Shown here in pieces: positions 1 to 7,239 of a stretch of 10,702 nucleotides of DNA. Numbering within the stretch: position 1 is the stretch's first letter; each line of letters opens with the position of its first letter. The stretch is taken from NCBI GenBank assembly GCA_021807975.1, contig JAKBCJ010000128.1, forward strand, positions 1 to 10,702, in the 5' to 3' direction. The DNA comes from Pseudomonadota bacterium (GTDB lineage Bacteria > Pseudomonadota > Alphaproteobacteria > Acetobacterales > Acetobacteraceae). Below the pieces are notes generated by a model that saw only the letters and a program-made list of their open reading frames with translations, was not told where the DNA came from and made no database searches. The translations under genes and the position numbers were made by a program.

Positions 1-1
1 C

Positions 2-1015
2 GACGCCCGCCCGCTGACCGCCGATACGATCTGGAAGAAGGTTCTCAAACATACAATCTGGCTGGGCATCGCGTTCTGGACCGGCGGCGCCTGGATCATG
101 TACTACGTCGATGCGCCGACGGTGACCCTTCAATTCTGGACACTGTCCGCATCCAGCGAAGTTTATTTCTTCACCGGCCTGTTCACCGCGACAACCTATC
201 TTCTCGCCGGATGGGCCCGCGAGCAGGTCTGCACCTACATGTGCCCCTGGCCGCGCTTCCAGTCCGCGATGCTGGACGACCAAAGCTTCACCGTCACCTA
301 TCAGGCATGGCGCGGCGAGCCCCGTACCCGCGGCAAGGCCCGCTCCGGCGGTGACTGCATCGATTGCGGCGCCTGCGTCACCGCCTGCCCTACCGGAATC
401 GACATCCGCGACGGCATCCAGCTTGAGTGCATCAACTGCGGCCTGTGCATCGACGCCTGCAACCACGTCATGGACCGGACGAAACGCGATCCATGGCTGA
501 TCACATGGGACACCGAGGCCCGCCAAAGCGCCAAAAAGGCCGGCCGGTCCGAACCCATCCGCATCTTCCGCCCGCGCACGATCATCTATTTGTCGGTTCT
601 GGTTATAGCGATGACCGGCATGACCACCGCGCTGCTCACCCGCTCGACCCTTGGGCTGTCAGTGCAACGCGACCGGGCACCGGTGTTCGTCCGATTGGCC
701 AGCGGCGAACTGCGGAACGGCTATACCTTGAAGATTGCCAACAAAACCCAGACCGAAAGCCGTTTCGACCTGACCGTCGATGGCCTGCCGGGTGCCGAAC
801 TGGTGGTGGCCGAGGGCGATCCTAAGCCGGAACCGGTGCTGCACCTGCCCAGCAACGCCGACGAAGTCGATTCGTTCCGGGTTTTGGTGACCGGACGCCC
901 GGTCTCTCTGGTCAATGGCTCGCAGCCGATCGAGTTCATCCTGCGCGACACCGCAACCGGCCGCCAGACGGTCTATCACTCCACATTCATGGGTCCTCAA
1001 GGATACGGCAAATGA
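2..1015 (+). CDS. ccoG: CcoG/FixG/RdxA cbb3 oxidase accessory iron-sulfur protein, 5' partial
   Basis: This is the 3' part (337 residues) of a membrane iron-sulfur protein needed for cbb3-type cytochrome oxidase assembly. Family members have been linked to copper reduction during assembly. The reading frame is open to the left edge, so roughly a quarter to a third of the usual 460-500 residues is missing. Visible in order are membrane segments (about residues 15-35 and 52-72), the family signature CTYMCPWPRFQSAM starting at residue 77, and a double ferredoxin-like cysteine pattern: CIDCGACVTACP at 119-130, then CINCGLCIDAC at 143-153. A further membrane helix lies near residues 193-212. A C-terminal periplasmic beta-rich domain follows, matching the Ig-like tail of FixG. 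The stop codon overlaps the ccoH start (ATGA), indicating translational coupling. The identification is firm; only the start is outside the window. Confidence 0.96.
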   Translation, partial: DARPLTADTIWKKVLKHTIWLGIAFWTGGAWIMYYVDAPTVTLQFWTLSASSEVYFFTGLFTATTYLLAGWAREQVCTYMCPWPRFQSAMLDDQSFTVTYQAWRGEPRTRGKARSGGDCIDCGACVTACPTGIDIRDGIQLECINCGLCIDACNHVMDRTKRDPWLITWDTEARQSAKKAGRSEPIRIFRPRTIIYLSVLVIAMTGMTTALLTRSTLGLSVQRDRAPVFVRLASGELRNGYTLKIANKTQTESRFDLTVDGLPGAELVVAEGDPKPEPVLHLPSNADEVDSFRVLVTGRPVSLVNGSQPIEFILRDTATGRQTVYHSTFMGPQGYGK

Positions 1016-1473
1016 ATTCATCCGCATGGCGCTGGTTCCCGCATTGGCTGATCGCCTCCATGGCCTTCGTGTTCCTGGTTAATGCCTATATGGTCTATGA
1101 TGCCTACACGACGTTTCCCGGCGTGGCGGGGCAGGACGGGTTCGACCTCAGTAACGAATACAAGCAGGTGCTGGAGGCAGCCCGGAAACAGGCGGCGCTG
1201 GGCTGGCAGGTGGAAGCCGCGATTGGCGACGGCCGGTACCCGACCTTGCGGCTGACCGGCAAGGACGGTTCGGCCCTGGCCGCCGACACGATCGCCGCCC
1301 GGGCGGAACGGCCGGTCGGGCCGCCCTCCACGACGGTTCTGACCTTTCGCTCGGCCGGGGAGGGCCGGTACAAGGCCGAGCAGACCTTGGCGGCGGGGCA
1401 ATGGGACGTGATGCTGAGCGTCCAGGCAAATGGCCATGTTTTCAATGCGACCCGGCGCGTGGCGACCCGGTGA
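1012..1473 (+). CDS. ccoH: CcoH/FixH cbb3 oxidase assembly protein
   Basis: A 153-residue protein with a single N-terminal membrane helix (about residues 9-28) followed by a periplasmic domain of around 120 residues, the standard FixH layout. The stretch WFPHWLIASMAFVFLVNAYM followed by YDAYTTFPG is typical of the family. FixH/CcoH interacts with the cbb3 oxidase and stabilises subunit assembly; its biochemical activity is not settled. The ATG overlaps the ccoG stop by four bases, and an AAGGA ribosome binding site sits at 999-1003 inside ccoG, eight bases upstream. Its place between ccoG and the copper ATPase gene supports the call. Length is normal and nothing looks broken. Confidence 0.93.
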   Translation: MNSSAWRWFPHWLIASMAFVFLVNAYMVYDAYTTFPGVAGQDGFDLSNEYKQVLEAARKQAALGWQVEAAIGDGRYPTLRLTGKDGSALAADTIAARAERPVGPPSTTVLTFRSAGEGRYKAEQTLAAGQWDVMLSVQANGHVFNATRRVATR

Positions 1474-1477
1474 TTCC

Positions 1478-3892
1478 ATGACCGCGGCCGTGTCCCGGAT
1501 CGCTGCGGTCGCCGGGATGCCATCCACGGCGTTTCTCGGCGAGCGCGCTGAAGTCAGCCCACCGACGGTTACCGCTGCCTGCGCCCATTGCGGATCGCCC
1601 GTGCCGGCGGGGCAGACGTACTGCTGCTCCGGCTGCGCCTCGGCCCGGGACATCATCGAGGGCATGGGCCTTGGCCGGTACTACGCCCAACGCCTGCTGG
1701 ATGCCGGGTCCCGGGCGTTGCGGCCCGAACCGGCGGAACGATGGGATCTGGCCCGCCATATCGTTGCCAAACCGGACGGCGGCAAGGAACTGACCCTGGC
1801 GGTTGACGGCCTGCAATGCGGCGCCTGCGTGTGGCTGATCGAGTCCGTGCTGGCGAAAGAGCCCACCGTCACCGCCGGGCGCGTGAACATGACGACCCGC
1901 CGCCTGCGGTTGGAATGGAATGGCGCCGACGAGGATGCCGACCGGCTGGTGGGCCGGATCGAGACCCTGGGCTATCGGCTGGTGCCGTTCGACGTGTCGG
2001 CCCTGGCCGCCGTCCGCGACCGCACCGGACGGATGCTGATGCGGTCGCTGGCGGTGGCCGGTTTCGCCGCCGGCAACGTGATGCTGATCTCGATCGGCAT
2101 CTGGGCCGGCCAGGGCCACGTCATCGACCCGATCGGGCCGGCGACCATGGCACTGCTGCACTGGGTATCGGCACTGATCGCCATGCCCGCCATCGCCTAT
2201 GCCGGGCGGCCGTTCTTCGCATCGGCCCTGGGGGCACTGCGGCAGCGGCGCACCAACATGGATGTGCCGGTCAGCCTGGGGGTGCTTCTGGTCACCGGCC
2301 TGAGTCTGGTGGAAACCATCCACGGTCGCGATCACACCTATTTCGACTCCGCCGTTACGCTGTTGTTCTTCCTGCTGGTCGGGCGCGTGCTGGACCACAG
2401 GGCGCGCGGACAGGCGCGGGCCACGGCGGAACAGTTGCTGGCCCTGCGTTCGGCGGACGTCGCGGTTTTGCAGTCCGATGGCTCGATACGCCGAACAGCG
2501 CAGGAGCAGGTGGCCGAGGGCGACCTGGTACTGGTGGCTGCCGGTGAGCGGATCGGCGTGGATGGCATTCTGACAAGCGCCACCGCAACGCTGGACAGCA
2601 GCCTGGTGACCGGCGAAAGCCTGCCGGTGGAGGCCAAACCGGGCGCCGCCGTCTATGCCGGAACGCTGAATCTGGGCGCCTCGCTAACCGTCCGAACGAC
2701 CGCGACCGGCGGCGCGACGCTGCTGGCGGAATGTGCCCGGCTGATCGAGGCCGCCGAATCCCGCCGCGGCCGGTTTGTGGTCCTGGCCGACCGGGTTGCC
2801 AAACGATACGCTCCCGCCGTCCATTTATGTGCCCTGCTGACCTTCCTGTGGTGGTTTTTCGCCATGGGCGCGCCAGCCGAACAGGCATTGCTGACCGCGA
2901 GCGCAGTGCTGATCATCACCTGTCCCTGCGCACTCGCACTCGCGGTCCCGGCCGTGCAGGTCATCGCAACCAGCCGCCTGTTCCGCGGCGGCATGCTTTT
3001 GAAATCCCCCACCGCGCTGGAGCGGTTGGCCGAGGTCGATACCGTCGTATTCGACAAAACCGGCACTTTGACCGAACCCCTCCTGAGCCTCGGCGGCAGC
3101 CCGGACCCGGCTGCACTGCGCGAGGCAGCGTCGATTGCGGTTTCCAGCCGCCATCCGCTGGCCCGTTCGCTGGTGTCGGCGGCTGGTTCGGCAGTACCCG
3201 CCGAAGGGGTGGTGGAACATCCCGGTCAAGGTCTGTCCGCCGGAGACGTGCGGCTGGGCAGCCGTATTTTCTGCGGGGCGGCGGAGGGTGCGGCGGACGG
3301 GCCTGAAATATGGCTGTCCCGCCCCGGACAAGCGCCGGTTCGCTTCCGCTTCGACGAACGCCCACGTTTGGATGCCGCCGAGATCGTCGGGCGCCTGCGC
3401 AACATGGGCCTGTCGGTAAAGCTGATCTCCGGCGACCGAACCGAACAGGTGCAACGCATCGCGGACCAGCTTGGGATCGACGACTGGCGGGCCGGCTGCA
3501 CCCCGGTCGATAAGGTCGCCGTCATCGAGGGTCTGGCGAAAATGGGCCGCAACGTCCTGATGGTAGGGGACGGAATCAACGACGGCCCTGCCCTGGCCGC
3601 CGCGTCGGTGTCCGCATCTCCGGCCACGGCGGCGGATGTCAGCCAGACCGTCGCCGATCTGGTGTTCCAAGGTGCCAAACTCGAACCCATCCTCATCGCG
3701 CTCCGCACCGCTCGGCGGGCGAAATCCGTCATGCGGCAGAACCTGGCGTTGTCGATCGGCTATAACATCGCGATGGTGCCATTGGCAGCCGCCGGGCTTG
3801 TCACGCCCTGGCTGGCCGCGGCGGCGATGTCCAGTTCGTCGCTGCTGGTCATGGTCAACAGCCTGCGCCTGCACCGGGAGGCAAAACAATGA
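1478..3892 (+). CDS. ccoI: CcoI/FixI copper-translocating P1B-type ATPase
   Basis: A copper-exporting P-type ATPase of the CopA2/FixI subgroup. It moves Cu(I) across the inner membrane for insertion into the CuB centre of cbb3 oxidase. With the ATG at 1478 the protein has 804 residues. Visible in order are an N-terminal cysteine cluster (CAHC at 35-38, CCSGC at 49-53), an HMA-like metal-binding domain with GLQCGAC at 112-117, several membrane helices, the actuator TGES (379-382), the membrane metal site CPC (482-484), the phosphorylation site DKTGT (D526), the SSRHP motif (H559) and GDGIND (697-702). The start is uncertain. An in-frame ATG at 1430 would overlap ccoH by 44 bases and add 16 residues, while 1478 lies four bases after the ccoH stop; neither has a clear ribosome binding site. 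The stop overlaps the ccoS ATG (ATGA). Confidence 0.96.
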   Translation: MTAAVSRIAAVAGMPSTAFLGERAEVSPPTVTAACAHCGSPVPAGQTYCCSGCASARDIIEGMGLGRYYAQRLLDAGSRALRPEPAERWDLARHIVAKPDGGKELTLAVDGLQCGACVWLIESVLAKEPTVTAGRVNMTTRRLRLEWNGADEDADRLVGRIETLGYRLVPFDVSALAAVRDRTGRMLMRSLAVAGFAAGNVMLISIGIWAGQGHVIDPIGPATMALLHWVSALIAMPAIAYAGRPFFASALGALRQRRTNMDVPVSLGVLLVTGLSLVETIHGRDHTYFDSAVTLLFFLLVGRVLDHRARGQARATAEQLLALRSADVAVLQSDGSIRRTAQEQVAEGDLVLVAAGERIGVDGILTSATATLDSSLVTGESLPVEAKPGAAVYAGTLNLGASLTVRTTATGGATLLAECARLIEAAESRRGRFVVLADRVAKRYAPAVHLCALLTFLWWFFAMGAPAEQALLTASAVLIITCPCALALAVPAVQVIATSRLFRGGMLLKSPTALERLAEVDTVVFDKTGTLTEPLLSLGGSPDPAALREAASIAVSSRHPLARSLVSAAGSAVPAEGVVEHPGQGLSAGDVRLGSRIFCGAAEGAADGPEIWLSRPGQAPVRFRFDERPRLDAAEIVGRLRNMGLSVKLISGDRTEQVQRIADQLGIDDWRAGCTPVDKVAVIEGLAKMGRNVLMVGDGINDGPALAAASVSASPATAADVSQTVADLVFQGAKLEPILIALRTARRAKSVMRQNLALSIGYNIAMVPLAAAGLVTPWLAAAAMSSSSLLVMVNSLRLHREAKQ

Positions 3893-4074
3893 CCATTATT
3901 CTGTTTCTGCTGGTTATCAGCCTGACGATCGCCGTGGGCGGGCTGTGGTTCTTCCTGTGGTCGCTGCGGTCGGGGCAATACGACGACATGGACGGCGCCG
4001 CGAACCGGATCCTGTTCGACGATCCGAACGACGCGCCAGCCAGGAAAAAGACACCGGCCCGGGCAGTTCCGTAA
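3889..4074 (+). CDS. ccoS: CcoS/FixS cbb3-type oxidase maturation protein
   Basis: A 61-residue protein with one N-terminal membrane helix (about residues 2-25) followed by the family hallmark WFLWSLRSGQYDDMDGAANR and an acidic patch ending ILFDDPND. CcoS proteins are small membrane factors required for activation of cbb3 oxidase, probably for cofactor insertion. The ATG overlaps the ccoI stop and has a good GGGAGG ribosome binding site at 3876-3881, seven bases upstream. It is the last gene of the cco cluster. Its last codons and stop lie within a large hairpin (4054-4087) that appears to serve the convergent lig operon. Confidence 0.94.
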   Translation: MTIILFLLVISLTIAVGGLWFFLWSLRSGQYDDMDGAANRILFDDPNDAPARKKTPARAVP

Positions 4075-4087
4075 CTGGCCGGGCCGG
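4054..4087 (-). terminator. Strong hairpin with T-run on the minus strand: putative terminator of the ligJIC operon
   Basis: Arms 4054-4068 and 4073-4087 pair over 14 of 15 positions (one mismatch, 4063 against 4078) around a 4-base loop. On the minus strand the hairpin begins five bases past the ligC stop and is followed by TGTCTTTTTCC (complement of 4043-4053). That is the form of an intrinsic terminator for ligC. On the plus strand the sequence after the hairpin is GC-rich with no T-run, so it is not a typical terminator for ccoS, although the hairpin could protect the 3' end of that mRNA. It covers the ccoS stop codon (4072-4074) and its last six codons. Confidence 0.7.
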
Positions 4088-4092
4088 CGCCG

Positions 4093-5049
4093 TCAGCCGT
4101 TCAACTGCTGTGCCAGCGCGTGCATCACCCGATAGCACGGCAACACCTGTGCCACACTGGCATTTGGTTCGCGCTTTTCGCGGATGGCGGCGATGAACTC
4201 GCGGTCTTGCAATTCGATTCCGTTCATCGAGACATCGACCTTTGACACGTCGATCGGTTCTTCCTTCCCCGTGAACAGATCGTCATAGCGGGCGAGGTAG
4301 GTTCCCGTATCGCCGATGTAACGGAAGAATGTGCCGAGCGGCCCGTCGTTGTTGAAAGACAGACTAAGTGTGCAAATCGCGCCGTTCGCCGCCTGAAGCT
4401 GGATCGACATGTCCATCGCGATTCCCAGTTTCGGGTGGATCGGCCCTTGGATCGCGTTTGCTTTCACGATGGCCGAGCGGGTCTGATACTGAAACAGATC
4501 GATGGTGTGGGCGGCGTGGTGCCACAGCAGATGATCGGTCCAGCTTCTAGGCTGGCCCAGGGCGTTCATATTGGTACGCCGGAAAAAGTAAGTCTGCACA
4601 TCCATCTGTTGAATATTGAATTCGCCGGCATCGATTTTCCGCCGCAACCATTGGTGGCTGGGATTGAACCGCCTGGTGTGGCCGCACATGGCGGTCAGGC
4701 CGGTCTTTTGCTGCAAGGCAACCAGCGCCTGCGCATCGGCCAGCGAGTCCGCCATCGGAATTTCGACTTCCACATGCTTGCCCGCCCGCAGGCAGGCCAT
4801 CGCCTGGGCGGCGTGCATCGGCGTCGGCGTGGCCAGGATCACCGCGTCCACAGGCTTCAGAGCCAGGATTTCGGCCAGATCGGCCGCGACGTGGGGAATG
4901 CCGTACTTGCCGGCGACCGCCCTGGTTGCCTCCATCCCGTCGCTGACCAGAGACACGACCTCCACTCCGGCGATGTTCTTCAATCCGTCCAGGTGCTTGA
5001 TCCCGAACGCACCGGCACCCGCCAGGGCAACCCTGATCGTTTCGCTCAC
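4093..5049 (-). CDS. ligC: 4-carboxy-2-hydroxymuconate-6-semialdehyde dehydrogenase (LigC-like, Gfo/Idh/MocA family)
   Basis: An NADP-dependent dehydrogenase of 318 residues. In the protocatechuate 4,5-cleavage pathway LigC oxidises the hemiacetal form of 4-carboxy-2-hydroxymuconate-6-semialdehyde to 2-pyrone-4,6-dicarboxylate (PDC). A Rossmann motif GAGAFG is at 11-16, VILATPTPMH at 70-79, and the segment usually EKP in this superfamily reads EIP (96-98), as I recall for LigC. GHTRRFNPSHQW (123-134), YFFRRTNMNALG (154-165), WTDHLLWHHAAHT (170-182) and SLSFNNDGPLGTFFRYIGDTG (229-249, described in parts) closely resemble Sphingobium LigC from memory. The start is GTG at 5049, with AGGAG six bases upstream; the longer in-frame ORF overlaps ligI and its extra residues look non-native. 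It follows ligI after a single spacer base and is last in the lig operon. Confidence 0.9.
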   Translation of the reverse strand: MSETIRVALAGAGAFGIKHLDGLKNIAGVEVVSLVSDGMEATRAVAGKYGIPHVAADLAEILALKPVDAVILATPTPMHAAQAMACLRAGKHVEVEIPMADSLADAQALVALQQKTGLTAMCGHTRRFNPSHQWLRRKIDAGEFNIQQMDVQTYFFRRTNMNALGQPRSWTDHLLWHHAAHTIDLFQYQTRSAIVKANAIQGPIHPKLGIAMDMSIQLQAANGAICTLSLSFNNDGPLGTFFRYIGDTGTYLARYDDLFTGKEEPIDVSKVDVSMNGIELQDREFIAAIREKREPNASVAQVLPCYRVMHALAQQLNG

Positions 5050-5050
5050 C

Positions 5051-5971
5051 CTATTCTCCTGTTTCGTCCGGCCAGTACAGGCGCATCGGATTGTCCACCA
5101 GCAGCTTCTGCCGCAGGTCCGGCGTGGTCGCGATATGCGGAATAAAATCGACCAGCAGCCCATCGTCCGGCATGTGGCCCTTCAAATTCGGATGCGGCCA
5201 GTCGGTGCCCCACAGCACCCGATCCGGGAATGTTTCGACGATACGCCTGGCGAATGGAATGACATCGCGGTAGGCGTTCTGTTCGCCGTTCAGCGCGGGT
5301 GGGCCAGAAACGGACAGACGCTCCGGACAGCTTACTTTCGACCAGACATTCGGGTGCCGCGCCATGAACTCCACGAACAGTGCGAATTCCGGCCCGTCGA
5401 TCGGTTTGGCCACGTCGGGCCGGCCCATGTGGTCCACCACCACCGTGGTTGGCAGAGCCGTGAAGAAATCCCACAGTTCGGGCAAATCGACTGATTCGAA
5501 ATAGATCACGATATGCCAGCCCAGTCTCGCGATCCGGCCGGCGATTTCCAGCAATTCGTCCTTGGGGGTGAAATCAACCAGCCGCTTGAGGAAGTTGAAG
5601 CGCACACCGCGTACACCGGCCGCATGCATCGCGTGCAGATCGGCGTCGGCGACGTCCCGCCGCACGGTGGCGATGCCCCGGGCCTTGCCGCCGGAATGTA
5701 CCAGCGCATCGACCATTGCCCGGTTGTCGGCGCCATGGCACGTCGCCTGCACCACCACGTTGCGCGCGAAACCAAGATGGTCCCGCAGGTCATACAGTTG
5801 CTGTTTGGACGCGTCGCAGGGCGTGTATTTCCGTTCCGGCGCGAACGGGAATGTATCGCCCGGCCCGAACACATGGCAATGCGCATCCACGGCGCCCGGG
5901 GGCACCTGGAAGCGAGGCTTCGATGGGCCGGCATACCAGTCCAGCCAGCCGGGGGTTTTTTCAAATGCCAT
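5051..5971 (-). CDS. ligI: 2-pyrone-4,6-dicarboxylate hydrolase (LigI, amidohydrolase superfamily)
   Basis: A 306-residue lactonase that opens PDC to 4-oxalomesaconate (or its tautomer/isomer) in the protocatechuate/gallate meta-cleavage pathway. LigI is an unusual amidohydrolase-superfamily member reported to work without a divalent metal. Visible features are the first-strand motif DAHCHVFGP (H31, H33), KYTP with Y49, RNVVVQATCHG (70-80), the substrate-binding stretch RGVRFNFLKRLVD (121-133, with R124 and R130), DHMGRPD with H181, and the final-strand motif WGTDWPHPN with D257. The sequence ends NPMRLYWPDE, as in known LigI. The ATG at 5971 has GGGAG at 5981-5985, nine bases upstream; a longer in-frame start at 6031 has no comparable site. 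The stop is one base from the ligC GTG, so the two are probably coupled. Confidence 0.93.
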   Translation of the reverse strand: MAFEKTPGWLDWYAGPSKPRFQVPPGAVDAHCHVFGPGDTFPFAPERKYTPCDASKQQLYDLRDHLGFARNVVVQATCHGADNRAMVDALVHSGGKARGIATVRRDVADADLHAMHAAGVRGVRFNFLKRLVDFTPKDELLEIAGRIARLGWHIVIYFESVDLPELWDFFTALPTTVVVDHMGRPDVAKPIDGPEFALFVEFMARHPNVWSKVSCPERLSVSGPPALNGEQNAYRDVIPFARRIVETFPDRVLWGTDWPHPNLKGHMPDDGLLVDFIPHIATTPDLRQKLLVDNPMRLYWPDETGE

Positions 5972-6049
5972 GAACGGTACCTCCCGATCTGGTTGCCATC
6001 GCCCCCCGGCAGCGGACATGATCTGAATCAAATCGTGTAGTAACGGGGT

Positions 6050-7078
6050 TTATTTCCCCTTCGCTTTCAACGCCGCATCCAGGCGGGGGAACACACGCCG
6101 GGCATTGCCTTCGTACACCGCTGCCTTGGCTTCGGCGGACAGGATGGTCGATGCCTCGATGTACCGCTTGGTGTCGTCGTAATAGAAACCGGTTTCCGGA
6201 TCGATGCCGCGCACCGCGCCGATCATCTCGCTGGCGAACAGGATGTTTCTGGCCGGGATCACCTTGGTCAGCAGGTCTATGCCTGGTTGATGATACACGC
6301 AGGTATCGAAGTAGATGTTGTTCAGCAGCAGTTCGGTCAGCAGCGGCTTCTTCATCTCTTGCGCCAGCCCGCGAAAGCGGCCCCAGTGATACGGCACCGC
6401 GCCGCCGCCGTGCGGGATCAGGAATTTCAGCGTCGGGAAGTCCTTGAACAAATCCGACGTCAGGCACTGCATGAACGCCGTCGTGTCGGCATTCAGATAA
6501 TGCGCCCCGGTGGTGTGAAAGCAGTCGTTGCAGCTTGTGCTGACATGCACCATCGCCGGAATGTCGTATTCGACCATCTTCTCATAGATTGGATACCATG
6601 ACCGGTCCGACAGCGGCGGGGACGTCCAGTGGCCACCCGATGGATCGGGATTCAGGTTGATGCCGACAAACCCATACTCCCGGATGCAACGCTCCAGTTC
6701 AGGAACGCAGGTTTTCGGATCGACGCCGGGCGATTGCGGCAGCATGGCGGCACCGATGAAATGATCCGGGAACAGCGTGCTGACGCGATAGCACAGTTCG
6801 TTGCAGATCGACGCCCAGGTCGAGGATACGTTGAAGTCGCCGATATGGTGCGCCATGAAGCTGGCACGCGGGCTGAAAATGGTCAGGTCACTGCCGCGTT
6901 CATTCATTTTCGCGAGCTGGTTGGTTTCGATACTCTCCCGCAGTTCGTCGTCGGTGATTTTCAGCTCGCTGACCTTTGGCATCGCGGACGGATCCTTGAT
7001 TCCGGCGATCTGGCGGTTGCGCCACGCTTCCAGCGCCTTGGGCGCGGTGGTGTAGTGGCCATGAACGTCGATGATCAT
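6050..7078 (-). CDS. ligJ: 4-oxalomesaconate hydratase (LigJ, amidohydrolase superfamily)
   Basis: A 342-residue zinc-dependent hydratase that adds water to 4-oxalomesaconate, giving 4-carboxy-4-hydroxy-2-oxoadipate, the substrate of the pathway aldolase. It matches LigJ of Sphingobium closely in length and motifs: DVHGHY (H6, H8), SPRASFMAHH (69-78), ELERCIREYGFVGINLNPDP (127-146), MVHVS (H178), IPHGGGAVPYHWGRFRG (221-237, H223), FDTCVYHQPGI (257-267) and FASEMIGAVRGIDP (281-294, E284). From memory, H6, H8, H178, H223 and E284 are the metal and active-site positions of the family, and all are present. A GGGGGA stretch precedes the ATG by about six bases. It is the first gene of the operon, with 78 bases between its stop and ligI. 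An inverted repeat upstream may control the operon. Confidence 0.93.
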   Translation of the reverse strand: MIIDVHGHYTTAPKALEAWRNRQIAGIKDPSAMPKVSELKITDDELRESIETNQLAKMNERGSDLTIFSPRASFMAHHIGDFNVSSTWASICNELCYRVSTLFPDHFIGAAMLPQSPGVDPKTCVPELERCIREYGFVGINLNPDPSGGHWTSPPLSDRSWYPIYEKMVEYDIPAMVHVSTSCNDCFHTTGAHYLNADTTAFMQCLTSDLFKDFPTLKFLIPHGGGAVPYHWGRFRGLAQEMKKPLLTELLLNNIYFDTCVYHQPGIDLLTKVIPARNILFASEMIGAVRGIDPETGFYYDDTKRYIEASTILSAEAKAAVYEGNARRVFPRLDAALKAKGK

Positions 7079-7124
7079 TGGGCGTCCCCCGTTATAGGTC
7101 GATGGCCGCAGTTTCGTGCCCGGT

Positions 7125-7159
7125 TCGCCGGTTGAACAGCAGACAGATCAAACCGGCGA
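7125..7159 (-). promoter_or_regulatory. Inverted repeat upstream of ligJ, putative operator
   Basis: Between the ssb terminator and ligJ a perfect 9-base inverted repeat (TCGCCGGTT at 7125-7133, AACCGGCGA at 7151-7159) is separated by 17 bases. Allowing a one-base bulge, pairing continues inward through TTGA (7132-7135) and TCAA (7148-7151). A second dyad, GTTC-N7-GAAC, overlaps the left arm at 7123-7137. There is no T-run, so it is not a terminator. Its position 47-81 bases ahead of the ligJ start suits binding by a pathway regulator, for example of the IclR or LysR type used for aromatic catabolism. The regulator is inferred; no regulator gene is in the window. Confidence 0.45.
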
Positions 7160-7183
7160 TTGAAACACCGCATTTCGCCCCAT

Positions 7184-7218
7184 AAAAAAAGCGGCCGTTC
7201 CCGGTTGGGAACAGCCGC
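7184..7218 (-). terminator. Rho-independent terminator of ssb
   Basis: Arms 7191-7202 and 7207-7218 form a 12-base stem around a 4-base loop. On the minus strand the only imperfect pair (7196/7213) is a G-U wobble, whereas on the plus strand it would be a C-A mismatch. The stem is followed on the minus strand by seven T (complement of 7184-7190). It begins 21 bases after the ssb stop, so it separates ssb from the lig operon. Confidence 0.9.
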
Positions 7219-7239
7219 CTTCGCCGAACCCGCTGTTGG

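Noticed and set aside
1442..2398. Long minus-strand ORFs (318, 354 and 215 residues) opposite ccoH/ccoI
   Set aside because: They are high-GC mirror frames of clearly identified genes, rich in Gln/His/Arg/Gly with no domain.
5050..5163. Longer ligC ORF starting at 5163
   Set aside because: It would overlap ligI by over 110 bases, and the extra residues have no likeness to the family; the GTG at 5049 has a good AGGAG.
4435..5494. Plus-strand ORFs opposite ligC and ligI
   Set aside because: They are shadows of the recognised lig genes, without ribosome binding sites.
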